A DNA stretch of 47,344 nt from Lineolata rhizophorae (GCA_010093515.1 MU001699.1:10364-57707), one strand, 5' to 3'; positions 35,898 through 47,316 are shown, counted from the first letter of the stretch. Made by a program: numbers and translations. Notes: generated by a model not told the origin, from the letters alone.

Positions 35898-38800
35898 TTG
35901 GAAAGGCCACCGAGGTATTTCAACCGCAAGTAACCTGCAAAAGCTCGACGTTACGCCAATCGATCCCTACGTCTAGCAGTTGGTAGTTTCGCGTCCAGTC
36001 GTAGGTCGAGCGCGTTGAAGAGAGCGTGGGCGTTCCAGTTTGGAAACTGGGATTGGAAAGCAATGAAATAAAAGAACGCAATGGTCCAAAGGAAAGTCGG
36101 GCACGCAAGCGTTGTTGAGCAAAAATGGATTTTGCGAAGGAGCGTAGGCGCGAGCGGCGGGAGGGTACCGTCCAGGCGTTGTTAAAACCTTAAAATGCGA
36201 GTAACTTGAGCAGGACTTGGCTGCTTCCTGGGGGAAGAAGGAAGATGGTGGTAAGGCTAAATCAATCGACCCTGAGGCGAAACTCGACGCCGAGTGTCGT
36301 CTGGAGCTGGTTGTGATTGTCGGTGCGACGGGCTTGTTGGAAAGTTGAAGTGGAAATTTTGAAAGCAGAAATAAAGCGCCGTCGAGGGTCGTGGATTTGT
36401 GGACAAGAAGGACCGTGAAGATGTTGGAAAATGGAAATGGGCTATTGCAGGGATAGGACGGCAACTCAAGGGAGCGCCAAAAAAGCAGGTGGGAGCGGCC
36501 TCGGAAGGAGTGACGAGGGAACCGCGAAGGCGATGGAAAACAAACAGAAAGAAGAGAACGTGGTGGACTAGCTGGAGAAGGCTGAGTCCGGTGCGCGCAC
36601 GACGGGCTGGGCGTGGAGAGAGGAAGAAGAGAGTGAGTGGAGGTGGAGAGGACCGCAGTGGTGGTCGGGGCGGGCGACGGAGAGATTGAAAGGGGCTTGC
36701 CAAGCGGACGCGATTGGGGGCGACCGGGGGAAGGGGGGTGGGGGGAGGGGTGGGGACAGTGGGCTAGTGAGGGAGGCCGTGCGCGGCGCGACACGGCCGG
36801 AGCGCCAGCCGGCCACGCAACCCGTCCCTTGCCCACTGCTGCTTTCGCGACGCACCGCCAGCAGCGCGGCGCCGCACGATGCGAAAAATAGCCAATCCTG
36901 CAGCGGGGACAGCGCCCAAGCTAGGGACCCGCGCTAGCCCGACTGCCGCTGGGCCTCATTCTTCATCCTCCGCCTGCCAAGAGCCGCGGCCCGCAGCAGC
37001 AGGACGTAGGCGTGTAGCAGCGAGCCCATGTCCCCCATGTTCCCGTGGCGTTTCCGCTGCGCGGCCGGTTGCCTCGCAGGGCACGGAGCGCAACCGACGG
37101 AGGGCAACGGGCGGGCAAGGGCGGGCACGGGTGGAGTAGGCGCCGCCGCGGCGCGTAAGCCGCGTTCGCCTCGACAGATGCTCCTGCCTCTGGCCCCCCG
37201 TGCCTCCCGCGCCCGCCCCGAAGCTGCTGCACAACCGCCGCGGGAACCAGCGCCGCGGGTACAGGTCGCACAGCAATACCACAGCTCCTCCCGGCGCGCC
37301 TGCTGCCTCCGTACGTCGCACTCCGTACCTGGCAGCTGCCTGCCTCTGCGGAGGAGGAGCTGGCCGCCCGCGGCTTCTGCGTTGGCCGCCGATGACCGGC
37401 CCGCCGGCTGCCCGTCCCTTCCCAACAGCCCTTGCGTGCCTCGAGCGGGCAGGCGCCAGTAAGCGCTTGTGCCTGGAGCGCGCCCCATCGGCATAGCCTT
37501 GGCCGGGCGGCCCCTCGCGCCTGCCGCCGTCGTGCCTGCCAAGGCCAACGCCAGACGTGCAGGGCCGGCGGCCGCTCTCCCGCTCGCGATCGATCGCGCC
37601 GATTGCCCAAGGCCTGATAGGAGCAGCAGCCATGCCTCTCGCCAGCTTGGACTCCTTTGTCAGTCGCAGCGCATGGTTTTGTTGTACATGGACAACTTTA
37701 CGCCGCCGCGGACAATTCCCGACCCCGGCCGTCCTACATAGGTCCAGCACCTGCTATGTATCCCTTCATCTCACCCACATCAACTCCATGCTGCACCATC
37801 GCGCAATGCGAACACGTAGGTACATTGCCAAAGCCCGACAAAGCGACAACAGTGCCATCCATGGTGGCCTGCTTGACCGCAATGCCCATTACAACCATTA
37901 TGATGCCCCGAGGTATATCGGTTCGAGAAACTTCGCGGGCCCACAGCTCGCCGACTGCCCGACTCTGTTCTCTCCCAGTCGAAACAATCGCCAGTTCGCG
38001 CCAGCGTCCCAGCTTGGGCACAGTCTCGTTCGAGGAACACTGCAAGGTCCAGCTCTCCGTCAGAGCGCTTTTCCCTTGCGCAACCGGGTGGGTTCTCGCA
38101 GCGCGTGCGCCCTTTCCTTGCCCTTGGCGGCTTTGCTCGCCTGTCGAGTCTCAACTAGGTAGGGGGCCCGGCCGGTGGCCCAAAGGCTTGACCGGGCTGA
38201 TGCTGGTCCGCCGCACGGCACGATTGATTCTCATGCCGGACGCGCCTCAACACTCCGTTCCGCAGGGAGAAAAAGTCCGCGCCGCAGAAGCCACCGCCCT
38301 CCCTCGCCATTGCCGCATTCTCGACACTTGGCCCAGCACCAACAAAAGAATTCGATTCGACCCGCCCTGGGTAGCAACTTCGTTCCATCTGTGTCGCAAT
38401 TTATCGAAACTGGATACGGCCTAATTGTCAATACTCTTTTACTAGAACCCACCCTTCTTTTGTGGTGGATGAATTCATCCATCGTGTCCCTCTCACTCGG
38501 AACAAACTGAAAGGACCCACAACTTGCTCGACGACGCTACTGTTTCCGAGCACTTTGCCATCATGGATTTGCTCGCAGAGCGCCGCAACCCACCCCCTAG
38601 TATTGCCCGCCCTTGTTTACAACTTTCTGCAAGCCACTCTTTCTTTGCGCTGTTGCAGAGAAGCCAGGCGCCCGCCCGAAATCTCGCTTATGGGCATTAT
38701 CAGCTTTGCAGCGCTTGCCCGATTTCCGGTTGGTCGGAGCAGCGATCTCCATGGAACGTTCTAAAGCGAATGCGCGCGCACCAGCTGCTGGGAGTGCAAC

Positions 38801-39602
38801 CGCGGCCCCATGAACAATATCGAACTCGACTCTTGTCTTCCCCTTGCACCGCACATTCACCATAAACGAGCCCATTGAGCATGCGCGCAAGGAGGTACAT
38901 AGGCCGCAATGAGGCTCATTTCAATCAGGAACTCCATGTATGATGCGGAGCAGCGTTCGTTCGTGCACGGGCGCCTGTTCGTCTCTAGTTTGCCTTGGGC
39001 AAGGCGCTCTGGAAAATCCAGGCTTGTCGCTTGTCCGGCCAACCCCAGCGGTGCGGGCCGGGCGAATGAGAAGACAAAGATGCCTTGACACCCCTTACGG
39101 CTGGCCCTATATCTAGCCGGGCGCTATAGCTATACTTAAGATGATTACGGGATCCCCGCATGTCCAGGCGCTCCCTACGCCATAAAACCAACACACAAGC
39201 GACCGTGTTGGCGCCCATGAACGACAAACGTTCCCGGAGACCCACTTCCATTTCCCTTTGGGCGCTCAAAGGGAAGCCAAAACATGCGGAGCCCAGATCG
39301 TGATTGCGTTATTCCCCCCATCCCTTCCCCAGTCTGGGCATCTGAGAGAAGGCGGGGAAAGAACGCCTCTGTTTCCGCCACAACGCTTTGACTGCCATCT
39401 GGGAGGCCTGATACCCTTTAGGGGGCAGGCTCGAGCTGCGCGTTGCTGCTAGGCAAACCAGTAGAACAATGCTACGCCCCAAACCAATATCCCCATAGAT
39501 GATCTCTAGAGCATGGTGCAGCACCAGACCCAAATTCATCGGCCCCTCACTCAATCCCGGCTTGGAACCGAAGAGGGCGCGCCATAATTTGGGGCACCTC
39601 CT
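35898..39602. other. Long upstream region of the homeobox gene, no gene seen
   Basis: This 3.7-kb interval lies between the homeobox ATG and the 3' end of MDM10, both on the minus strand. The first kilobase is pyrimidine-rich on the coding strand, as in long fungal leaders, and includes a strong G-quadruplex motif. Long open frames here (up to 287 codons) follow from that bias and show no domains. Confidence 0.55.
36716..36755 (+). other. Potential G-quadruplex motif
   Basis: The plus strand has G runs of 5, 5, 6, 6, 4 and 4 (36716-36720, 36726-36730, 36733-36738, 36740-36745, 36747-36750, 36752-36755). The last five are separated by loops of only 1-2 nt. It lies about 820 nt upstream of the homeobox ATG, G-rich on the template-complementary side. 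Confidence 0.8.
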
Positions 39603-40980
39603 TCAAGACGAGTACTGTAGCTCGAGGCCGACGGCCCTGAAGATCTGCTCGCGCCGCTTCAGATCGAAGCTAGCACCCAGAGTGAAGAGCAGCTCCTTAA
39701 ACCTGCCTTCCCACAGCACGCCAAAGTCCCAGCGCTCGTTGACGCGTGCCTTGAGCACGCCCGAAACATCGTCGTCCGGCCGCTTCGCGTTGCCCGTCCA
39801 CTCGGGCGTCATCTTCTTGGCCGCCCATTCCACCTCAGCGCCTCCTTCTCCGTTGGAGCCGCCGCCACCGCCACCGCGATTACCCTGGCGTCGCCAGAGC
39901 TCGCAGCCCAGCTGGAAGCCGCTCTCGTATGAGTAGAAGTTGAAGTCGAAGCGGGAGCACATTGCGAGGTTTGGACCGGCCTTGACGGCGTACGTCGACG
40001 ACAGGTTTCCCATGAGCGGGTTGAGCGTCAGCGTCATGGTGTAGGGGAAGCTCCGGTGCCGGGGCAGCGTCGTGAAGCGTATCCCCGTGCTCATACCACC
40101 GCTTTTATTGAGTAAGCCGTAGTACAGCTCGGCACCAGCACTAAAGCGGCCATAGTTGTTGTTGCTAGCATATAGCTCGGAACTAGGAAGCGTCGCTTCA
40201 GAAACAGCAGCTCCCAGAGACTCCGGCTTTACCGCGGGATCGCGAGGGTCTGGACCGAAGTTGTAGAGGCCTCGCCATCCAAGCAGACAGCTGTCGGTAC
40301 TGTAGAGATATTCTGTACTGTACTTGCCCTGGTCTTCCTGTAGAACTGCCAGAAGCGTCCCGCCGTTAGGTATGTAGTTGTCGCTGACGCACGAGATCTT
40401 GAGCTGGCGGGTTGGCGAGATGCGGCGCAAGTAGAGTGCCTCAAGGCTGCTGCGCGGTAGGTAGAAACGGCCATAGAGGAGCGCAGCTGCCGTACAAATA
40501 CTGTCAGCTGGAAGCGGACCTGGCCTGGTGACGGTGCCGTTTCCCTTACCTCGTCGGTCGATCCTCCTGCCTCTGTGCCATAACTCCCACCATCGGGGGT
40601 CATCCGGCTTTCTCAGATCCTGCAAGTGCCGGTACCCCTGGACCACATCGTGCAGATCTAGCTCGGGACTTCTGGAGTTGACGTTTAACGGTAGCGACGA
40701 ATAAAGGTATGAAACCGATCCATCCACCAAGCCAACGCTTCCAATAGTGTACGAGGATGCGAAATTAGGAGACGGGAGCGAGGAGAGCTTCAGACGCAGG
40801 CCGCGCGGGGTTTCAAAGTCTAAAAGCGCTACGAAACGTCAACGTCTTTTGCGGATATGTAGTTTGAAAGACATGGGCCGTACATTGAACGGTGGCAGTC
40901 AGACTCGAGTACGAGTTGTCCTGGTTCCAACGGGAGGACTTGTAAAAGGCATGCTGAACGTAGTCCATAAAGTCCAACAT
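39603..40980 (-). CDS. mdm10: Mdm10, ERMES/SAM beta-barrel of the mitochondrial outer membrane
   Basis: Three exons (40980-40884, 40828-40550, 40486-39603) give about 419 residues, normal for the family. Exon 1 encodes the classic start [12 protein letters not shown]; the splice restores [16 protein letters not shown], then [40 protein letters not shown] and the ending VGLELQYSS are typical. Mdm10 is a beta-barrel that tethers ER and mitochondria with Mmm1, Mdm12 and Mdm34, and helps SAM complex assembly. Intron 2 (40487-40549) is 63 nt with no in-frame stop, so retention would give a 440-residue form with a 21-residue insertion. Splicing gives RIDRRAALLYGR, the family form. A Gly/Asn-rich loop lies near residue 310. 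The gene is divergent from MRT4. Confidence 0.94.
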
Positions 40981-41213
40981 GGCTGATCGTTATCGGGTCG
41001 GCATCGTCGGTGTTGAAGCAAACAGCCACGAGATGCTCCTAGCAGGTCGCGTCAAGAACCACACGCGCCGGCCCACCGCTTGTCACCGCCTGCCCAAAGC
41101 GAGCTCGGGCGAAATCTTGGCACAGGTGCCCGCCAAAAATTTCGAGATCGACTTCGCGACCTTTTTATCGCACCTACCTCTCGCCTGCACTGCAGTGTGC
41201 CGCCATAGACAAG
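40981..41213. promoter_or_regulatory. Bidirectional promoter MDM10 / MRT4
   Basis: Only 233 bp separate the two divergent start codons. The interval contains an RRPE-like element closer to MRT4. No TATA box was seen. Confidence 0.7.
41135..41143 (+). promoter_or_regulatory. RRPE-like ribosome-biogenesis element
   Basis: AAAAATTTC lies 70 nt upstream of the MRT4 ATG. The ribosomal RNA processing element (AAAAWTTT core) is a known motif in promoters of yeast ribosome-assembly genes, and MRT4 is such a gene. A TTTTTATCGC at 41162 partly resembles the companion PAC element. The match is short and may be chance. Confidence 0.4.
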
Positions 41214-42065
41214 ATGCCCAAATCGAAACGCGCAAGGGTCGTCCATCTGACCAAAACGGAGAAGAAGGGGAAGGAGCTTTCGCAGCGGCTATTTTCCAAT
41301 GTGCGCGAGGCAGCCGACAATTATCAGTACATCTTCGTCTTCGCCGTCGAGAACATGCGCAACACATATCTGAAGGACGTGCGGCAAGAATTCTCGGATA
41401 GCAGGTATTCCTCAACACTATGTGACACAATGACGGTATGCGAGAACTAAATAGCTACCTAGAATCTTCTTCGGCAAGACAAAAGTCATGGCTAAAGCCC
41501 TGGGCACCGACCCTGCCTCCGAACACCTACCCAACCTCTCCAGCCTCAGCCCCTACTTGACGGGCAACGTCGGCCTGTTATGCACGTCGCGCGCGCCCGA
41601 GGACGTGACATCTTTCTTTGCGACGTACAGCCAGACGGACTACGCGCGGGCGGGCGTCACGGCGCCGCGTGCCTTCACGGTGCCGGCGGGCGTCGTCATG
41701 TCGCGCGGCGGCGAGCTACCCGAGGAGGACGACGTGCCGCTGCCGCACTCGCTCGAGGTGACGGTGCGCAAGTGGGGGATGCCGACGCGGCTGGTCAAGG
41801 GCAAGGTCGTGCTCGACTCGGACTATGCCGTGTGCGCCGAGGGCGAGACGCTAAACAGCCACCAGACGGCGCTGCTGAAGCTCTTTGGCGTCGCCCTGGC
41901 GGACTTCAGGGTCGATCTCAAGGCGTAAGTCATCGTGACCTTTTCGCCTTTATGTTGCGAACATTCTGCTCGATTGAAGTGTGGATTTATGGTGACGTGG
42001 TTCCCAGGTACTGGAGTGCGGCTTCGCAGGGGGTCAAAAAGATAGAGCCAGTTCCAACGGAATGA
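41214..42065 (+). CDS. mrt4: Mrt4, ribosome assembly factor (P0-like)
   Basis: Three exons (41214-41404, 41463-41924, 42008-42065) give 236 residues, as expected. The start [20 protein letters not shown] is the family N-terminus; the first splice restores [16 protein letters not shown], and the L10-like fold continues with [10 protein letters not shown] and FTVPAGVV. The last exon of 58 nt gives [16 protein letters not shown]. Mrt4 occupies the P0 site on pre-60S particles in the nucleolus until it is replaced by P0 during maturation. Introns are 58 and 83 nt, GT-AG. It shares a short promoter with MDM10. Confidence 0.95.
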
Positions 42066-42999
42066 AAACACAAAAATCACAGAGTGAAAGGCGTGCGCGG
42101 CGAGCTTGTTTCCGACGTAGATGAAAAGAGTTCAACGGTTAGGTGTCATCGGCGTTTAGGATGCAATCGAACTTCGATATCCAGATGTCCCGGCTTTCAG
42201 CAGGCAATATTCCAATCCAGCACAATCAACGCAAGTGGTTTGTGATTGTTGGGATCGGAAACATCATTGCGAAGTCAAGGATTATGTGCAAACAGGAATT
42301 CGTGCACTAATAGCCATTTGCTATCTCCCGCGCAAAATAATGGGTGGTAGACCGGGTTCCGTGGAGGAACTTCTTTAACAGGCAGCTGTGATATGCCTGT
42401 CCGTCCTATTTTTGGGCCTCCTAGAGGATGTCAAGGTCCTCCTTCCCGCGATTGAAATATATACGAGAACAAAATATCGCCCCTATTACTCTCGTTTTCA
42501 GCATTTTAATGTGGTGGCACGAATAGGAGCCATTTGTCAGGACACGCCGGGGGGCCCAGATTATGTTGGAGGAATCGAGGATCATTATCCATTACGAATA
42601 GTGATAACGGGGGGAGCGGAGGGAATTAGCGCTCTCAAGCTTCTAGAGGACAGCGCAATTCCTACCTTGCCCCAGCACTCGCGAATTCGATGTTAGCAGC
42701 TTGGGAATGGCGACAGGTCACGCACTCGAGGACGCGCTGCGAGAAAGCAATGATCATGAGAACCACCGGCTTTTGCGACATGCGCGGAGAACCAGGTAGC
42801 CGGGACCGCATAACCGGGCTCCGCGACCTCACTCATCCGGCAGGTAGCGAACTTTCCAAGGTCTCACGAGCCAACTCCGTATTGCCAGTAGGTCCGCGGT
42901 GGGTGAGTCGCCAGCCGAGGCCCTATCGAAATTCTCCGTCCGAACCCGCCCTATTCGTACCGGTTGGTGGGTGCGAGTGGAGGTCCACGGGTCGTGAAG
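42066..42999. other. 3' flank of MRT4, no gene seen
   Basis: This stretch is AT-rich to about 42.7 kb, then GC-richer as the repeat array begins. A 102-codon plus-strand frame at 42388 has no recognisable features. Confidence 0.5.
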
Positions 43000-45300
43000 G
43001 GCGGAGGATTGTGGAACGCGCCGTCTGCTATTTTTAGTCGCGACCACGACTTCCTCTCGACTGGTCGCGTGGCCCGCACTGTGAATAATGACCACTAGCC
43101 TGCGCATTTACGGCGGCCTATCCCGCAAGGTCTCCAGTCGACCTAACTCAATTCCTACGATGGGCCGTCCTCGCAGCTCGCCAAGTGCTCTTATTGTCGC
43201 CGAGTGGCTGGACGTGGCTTAATACTATCTGCATTATAGCTGCCACCTCTCCAACCCTCCCGCTCGCTTTCAGATCCACGACTCGTTCCAACTCCGCCAA
43301 GCCTGTGCGGCGCTCGCAATCCCGCCTGAAGAATTGATTGCCACGTTCGACGATGGATTCTTCAGTTTCCTAAGTGGTGGATTGCTTCGTGTTTGACGCT
43401 CGCGTGGCTGCTTCCGCACCGCGTGGTTACAGGGTTCTCCCACGAGGCCTCATCGTGGGATCTTTGCAATAAGCGACGCGAAATCTAACCAATCCGCCAG
43501 CATTAACGAGGCGCTGCTAAGCAGCCATGACCCGCCCGAATTTCCTAATCTTCTCAGAGGATTAATTGCTACGTTCGACGATACCTTTGGTCCTGCCTCC
43601 GTCGACAAGTTTCTACTGTGCGGCTTACCCGCGTGGCTGGCCGCGCCCTGTTAGCGGCGCCGTCACCGCATCGGTTTCTCCACTCGAGTCCCGCGCATCC
43701 TTGTATCAGCCCGACTAATTCTGTAGGCTTGTCCAAATTCCGGGCACCAATTGATTGCCGCGTTCTATGATACCTCCAGTAACTTCTCGATTGGGCACGA
43801 ATTTGTCAGGTTTGCTGCTCGCGTGGCTGGGCCGCACCCTACTACAGGTGTCATTGCACCTTCAACTTTTAGTTTCCGGCCCGGCTAGCTCCATAACACA
43901 TCCAATTATGCTTTCGTGCGCAAAGGAGTGCCAGCGAAGAACTTGATTACCCCGTCCATCGACGCACTTTCTACTTACTATGTTGGCATGGTTTGGTGGC
44001 TTTATGGACCGCATGTCCGGCCATGCTCTACTAGCTGCATTTGCACATCGCAAACGCTCACTGACCCAGTCCTGACAATGACTATACTAGCTCCACCTAA
44101 GCCAGTGAGATCCGTAAATCCCAGAGAAATGCTGGTTACCACTTCAAATATTCCTCTCGCAGCTGCTTATGTTGGACAGAGCAACGAACTCATGCATCAG
44201 AAAGTCGGCCGGGGCTCCGCCGCCAAAGTAACGTATCGTGACTTTCCTATCCAACTCAGACGTTGCTATAGCATCATCGACCAAGATCTCAGTCAGGTTT
44301 GGTCCCCAAACACATGTCGATTACCAAGTGGGAAGGCGCGTTGTGCAACCTCTCAGTTCGGACAGTCCTGTCTAGTTCGGACAGTCATATCTGGTAGTAA
44401 CTCTGTTTGGCCGCCAACGCATTGCTGCAGGAAGTCGGTGCATCGCATCATGATTCCATCTGGACTAAGCCACGGCCTACCGGTATTGCTGTAAGGTCTT
44501 CCAAAGCCGAGAGCTCCCCGCATTCTGATGATCAGGTTGAGTACCACGTTCAACGATCCATCTGAGATTTCTACATTGGGATGGGAACATCCGACCTCTG
44601 CTCGCGTGGCTGGCGCCGCTCCCTGCTAGTGGGGCTACCAGCCTGCATCATGAACTGCCGCCTCGCCGAGCGTTGCAGTGACAGATGCCCAATAGAAGCG
44701 CCACTTAAGCAGCGTGGCGTCGCCAAAGGTTGGGTGGAGAATTGATTGCCACGTTCGACGATAGGATCCTTTGTTGCCACATCCGGCCGCTGTCTTGCAA
44801 GCACTCCGTCGCGAGTGGCTAGTTCTATTCGCCGGTGGATCGTTAAGTCCGCCTGCAACAGGCTTCCGGCCCTTCATGCTGTAATGCTACTGCAGCATGG
44901 TGTTTTGGCTTTTCGGTTTCCTTGGGCCCCCTCGTCGTTCCGGCCACACAGCATATCAGACGACCCCTTATAGCCGTATGGATGCTTTGGCTTTCTGTTT
45001 CGTGGTCCGAATTGATTACCACGTTCGACGATTGCTCTGACAATTTCCCGATCCGTCTCTCCCCTCGTGTTTCTGAGACCGTGGGTGGCTACTTTCGACG
45101 AGTCAAGGCGCATAACTCGCTATAGGTAACGAACCCATAAGCCAACCGCCCGGGTGGCGCCCAAGAATAGGAATGTATATACGGAATACATACCATTAAA
45201 TCCCACTCAAATGCTCCGAGCACCCGCGCGAACCCGGGGACAGATATATTGCTACGTTCAATCTTTCGTCCGTCAGATCCCCTTTCCGGCGACTTTTACG
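43000..45300. repeat. Degenerate tandem array with two conserved boxes
   Basis: Box A (TTGATTGCCACGTTCGACGA and variants) begins at 43334, 43562, 43751, 44537, 44742, 45012 and, weaker, at 43943 and 45245. Box B (CGCGTGGCTGG and variants) begins at 43401, 43630, 43820, 44603, 44812 and 45082, i.e. 66-70 nt after its box A. Box B also occurs without a clear box A at 43066 and 43201. Unit length is about 190 nt in the tightest part (43562 to 43943) and 205-270 nt elsewhere; 43943-44537 could hide two worn copies. After box B, a further CCGCRCCCTNNTAG block recurs in at least three units. Differences such as GCCACG/GCTACG and TTGATT/TTAATT are CpA/TpG to TpA changes, the RIP pattern. Box A is open in the frame LIATFDD in four copies. 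I do not recognise the element. Confidence 0.75.
44355..44386. repeat. Short direct repeat inside the array
   Basis: AGTTCGGACAGTC occurs at 44355-44367 and again at 44374-44386 (period 19 nt), in the part of the array where box A and box B are not visible. Confidence 0.8.
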
Positions 45301-47264
45301 TCTCCGCGCTTAGCGTAGCTTGCCGCGGCGTTTAGCTTTTTTTTCTTGCGGGGCTTCCTCTTCGTGGGATGATGCAGGGATAATGGTTGCACGATGCCGA
45401 CGCCACGGCGCTGACGTTTCTTTTTTGGGCCGCCACCCGGTTGTCGCGCCGGGCTTTAGGGCGGGCCAGCTTTCTCCGACGTCGTCGTCCAAGAAGACTA
45501 GAACGTACCAAAGTGATCTTCAAGCCGTGAGCGCATTTCACTCGTGAGGAGGACCTAGTCTGTTGAACTCTATTAGAATGTGTTGGGCGGGGTCTGCGAG
45601 GGGAAGTGAATATTGAGCAGGATGACAACTTGAAACATGAACACCTAATTGGCTAACGAGACGCTAAAGTATAGGAAACAGGATTTTGGATTGGTCTGGT
45701 TTGCTCGGGCGGGTACACCCGCTCCCACAGCTTTTAAAGGCAATTTGTCTCAAATTCATTGAAGTGATGTACGATTAGCTTAGCAAAATTATCGGCTAGC
45801 ACCTGAGGAACTCTTCAAAAGTGCCTACCTGATAATAAGGATTCCCTAATTAGGGACACAGAAGCGAGTGAAGGGCGAAATGAACACTGAGAAACGTTTG
45901 CGGCTATGCAAAGAAGGACAAATCAGATTTGACTTTAGCAAGTACATAACCCATAACCATGCCTCCGGGAAGGAAACGTATCCGGACAAGGCGATGTCCG
46001 ACCGGTGATTTGTATGCAGCTGAAGCCTGGACTGCCCGCCCGAAGTCTGAACAGACTCAATCCCCATGTCTACTCATCAATTAAGCGGTTCCGAGTCGGT
46101 GGAAGCGACGCGCGAAGCCGCCGGGACGAGGCAGTACCAACCCCGGAAAGCGTCACGCGGTACTCCGTACAGCGGATCGTCAGCACTCTGGTCTACCGAG
46201 CCTCGCGGCGGGATGGGCAGGTGGCAAAGAAAGGGCGCAAGCCTTCCCTAAAGAAGAGATGACGCAGCAAGAAGGCTAAAGGGTGATTGGAAATGGACAG
46301 GTAAGCGTCCAGCCTCCAGGTTTCTGCCCAGAATGCCAAGAGCCAACCCCCGACAACGCCACTAAGCCAGCTAAAATGTCCCCTCTCTAGAGCGCAAATA
46401 GATCCCTCAACGCAGCCTTTTACCTTTTTTCTTAAATATCTCTTTAATACGTACTTTGATTTCAATAAAAAAAGAATATAGACTTATAACCTAGGTAATA
46501 AGCCATAGATGTCTCACTATTTTTTGTAGTTCTCGTGCATACATGATCCAAGGGTGCACAAGCTCAATCGCCCTTTAAGAAGCGAGCACCGCCTCCAAAT
46601 GCCCCTTTCCAATTCAATATCAGAATCACCACAACGCACGACCAGGTCGGGATATCGAGATGTCAACTGTCTGTAGACTGATGTAACTTTTTTTATGGTG
46701 ACAGCTTCAAATTTGATTGAATTTTATGATGATTGGTAATTTAAATTCTTTCGGTGGGAATATATTCATTTTTGCTGATCCTAGTAGATTCAGGGGAAAA
46801 AAAAATCTCTGGCATTGATCTTGGCGTTTAAGCAGCCTTTTGCAACTCCCTTTTTCATTACGGCCTATCTAGCTACGTTCCCAAATTTTACTGGGAGAGA
46901 GGCTGAACTGCGGAAGGGTATTCGGTGATACGACCTTGCTTTTGTTGATTCCTTGCTACGTAGAGGCCTGACCCTACTTCTTCTTCACTCTGCCCAGTCG
47001 GCGACGCTGCGTTCCGCATTTTGGTGCAACCGGCTCTGGGCCAGACCCGCAGCACCGTGTCCACATCCATCGGACTTTCGTTCGCGCTTTTACCGCCGCT
47101 GCGTGCAGCCATCGCAGCTTTAGCTAGGCTTGGACGCTGAATACGGTTCTGAAGTCAAAATTGTTTTCAGTTGCGTTGCGCGTTCTCTATCGCGGCTTTA
47201 ATCCAAAGTTTGGCTTTTCTGTTCGGAAGACCATTTGTTATTTAAGAGAATGCTAACGTGGTCC

Positions 47265-47298
47265 ACCCCCTGGCTGCGTTGACCCCCTGGCTGCGTTG
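47265..47298. repeat. 17-bp perfect tandem duplication
   Basis: ACCCCCTGGCTGCGTTG occurs at 47265-47281 and 47282-47298 without spacer. Confidence 0.9.
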
Positions 47299-47300
47299 AC

Positions 47301-47316
47301 ACGCGTCATGACGCGT
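47301..47316. promoter_or_regulatory. 16-bp palindrome of two ACGCGT boxes
   Basis: ACGCGTCATGACGCGT is a perfect palindrome. ACGCGT is the MCB element bound by the MBF (Mbp1/Swi6) cell-cycle factor in yeasts; two copies 4 nt apart would be a plausible binding site. The target gene may lie outside the window or be the small frame starting at 47112 on the minus strand. Regulatory function is inferred. Confidence 0.4.

Noticed and set aside
35973-36836. 287-codon minus-strand frame upstream of the homeobox gene
   Set aside because: It is Pro/Ser/Leu-rich because the leader is pyrimidine-rich; no domain. It could at most be upstream leader sequence.
43916-44494. 192-codon plus-strand open frame inside the repeat array
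   Set aside because: It lies across decayed repeat sequence, shows no family features, and neighbouring units have stops in the same frame.
43000-45300. CRISPR-like reading of the array
   Set aside because: Repeats are degenerate, paired boxes rather than identical units, spacers are long and irregular, and the DNA is eukaryotic.
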